A program made the translations under genes and the position numbers. A model generated the notes under the pieces. That model made no database searches. It was not told the DNA's origin and saw only the letters and a program-made list of their open reading frames with translations. From Bacteroidales bacterium (GTDB lineage: Bacteria; Bacteroidota; Bacteroidia; Bacteroidales; Marinilabiliaceae): a stretch of 64,000 nucleotides of DNA. This document shows positions 63,690 to 64,000 of the stretch, in pieces. Where the stretch lies: the NCBI GenBank assembly GCA_024401395.1, contig JAKSLD010000014.1, positions 26,942-90,941 of the forward strand, written 5' to 3'. Position 1 is the first letter of the stretch. Each line of letters begins with the position of its first letter.

Positions 63690-63840
63690 GTGAATGGTAG
63701 AAAACATTCACTTTTTGTGGTTTGGTTATGCTGCGGCACACGTATAGCCGTGAGGTGAATAGCAACTGTGGTATAACTGAAAATTTTGTTGTGTTAACTG
63801 CATAATGCATAGTACGGAAACGTCCGGCTATGCATTTTTT
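63690..63840 (+). ncRNA. Candidate structured small RNA of about 150 nt
   Basis: An apparent stand-alone transcription unit with a -7 box upstream, no long open frame and a strong terminator. Hairpin 1 pairs GTGAATG (63690-63696) with CATTCAC (63705-63711). A central structure can form from GTTAT (63725-63729) with ATAAC (63773-63777) enclosing CGGC (63734-63737) with GCCG (63747-63750). The 3' hairpin is the terminator. It does not show the signatures of tmRNA, RNase P RNA or SRP RNA. A 6S-type RNA such as 6S-Flavo is one possibility that I cannot decide. A riboswitch leader for a gene beyond the window is less likely because the terminator is followed by no start signal here. Confidence 0.5.
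63805..63840 (+). terminator. Terminator of the candidate small RNA
   Basis: ATGCATAG (63805-63812) pairs with CTATGCAT (63828-63835), with an inner CGGA/TCCG stem and AACG loop, followed by six T. A strong intrinsic terminator on the plus strand. Confidence 0.8.
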
Positions 63841-63960
63841 GTTATACATAGGAATCAAGCACTTCTGTCCGATTCCTTGTGAACATTCTTCATTTATAAA
63901 CACTGACATACTATTAATTTTGATGCTGCGAAGATATATCATGAGAAAAGAGCGGTGTCC

Positions 63961-64000
63961 CGATTTGGCGCGATTAGGCGCGATTGCGCACGATTTGGCG
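63961..64000. repeat. 10-bp tandem repeat at the window edge
   Basis: Four units of exactly 10 bases: CGATTTGGCG, CGATTAGGCG, CGATTGCGCA and CGATTTGGCG again, running to the last base. All begin CGATT. The tract is much richer in G+C than the 300 bases before it and may continue outside the window. The 120 bases between it and the small RNA terminator hold nothing I recognise. Confidence 0.75.

Noticed and set aside
63604..63942. A 112-codon minus-strand frame after sufB.
   Set aside because: It runs antisense across the candidate small RNA and its terminator, with a Phe/Ile/Ser-rich product and no family likeness.
1..64000. tRNA or rRNA genes.
   Set aside because: I looked in the gaps for the T-arm GTTCGA-type signature and for cloverleaf stems and saw none that could be supported.

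Overview
The window is a chromosomal segment of a Bacteroidales bacterium, most likely Prevotella-like. The order is supported by a fused MurF-alanine racemase, the dcw gene order, a SufBCDSE operon, SiaC/SpoIIE proteins, a Porin_10-type porin, an OmpA-free SPOR/PD40 protein, and many promoters with the Bacteroidetes -7 element TAnnTTTG. The genus is an inference. I see no tRNA, rRNA, CRISPR array, insertion sequence or phage gene.

Layout. 1-9.0 kb (minus strand): the start of a sensor kinase, its sigma54-type response regulator, RecQ, then the row tdk, murF-alr, recX and an FAD oxidoreductase. 9.1-11.6 kb (plus): an acidic hypothetical protein, rsmI and a coiled-coil lipoprotein of the Cbp1 type, ended by a clear terminator. 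11.9-27.3 kb (plus): a complete division and cell-wall (dcw) operon, mraZ-rsmH-ftsL-ftsI-murE-mraY-murD-ftsW-murG-murC-ftsQ-ftsA-ftsZ. A three-repeat MraZ operator lies over its promoter. 27.4-31.8 kb (minus): yqeY, a TPR/PD40/SPOR envelope protein, pyrI and pyrB. 32-41.5 kb: a surface-polysaccharide group (flippase on plus; GT4, Gpi18-like transferase, GT2, acetyltransferase-like protein on minus), then a lipase, argS and a metallo-beta-lactamase-fold hydrolase. 41.6-48.3 kb: an Lrp regulator, two AAA ATPases of the DUF4143 type around an outer-membrane barrel, and bioG. 48.5-52.4 kb (plus): pnp, recR, a small membrane protein and a BT0820-type HAD protein. 52.4-58.6 kb: an SPFH lipoprotein, two SiaC-like phosphoproteins, a porin and a TPR-SpoIIE phosphatase. 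58.6-63.5 kb (minus): sufBCDSE-sufT. 63.6-64 kb: a likely small RNA and a 10-bp tandem repeat running off the end.

How they work together. The tdk/murF-alr and dcw blocks together supply most of the cytoplasmic steps of peptidoglycan synthesis and the divisome. The SiaC pair with the PP2C phosphatase looks like a partner-switching signalling module, but the usual SiaB kinase is not in the window. The SUF block makes Fe-S clusters.

Most interesting signals. (1) A short dispersed element of about 45 bp occurs five times. It carries AAAAAATTACG followed by ATGAACAAGGG. In three copies this opens an 8-codon frame ended by TAG at codon 9. In the other two copies codon 9 is CAG and the frame runs on into lrp or bioG. 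(2) Each DUF4143 ATPase gene is preceded by its own tandem array (41/40-bp and 33-bp periods) that runs almost to the start codon and contains the -7 box. (3) The mraZ operator overlaps the -33 box. (4) An independent transcription unit for a structured RNA lies divergent from suf.
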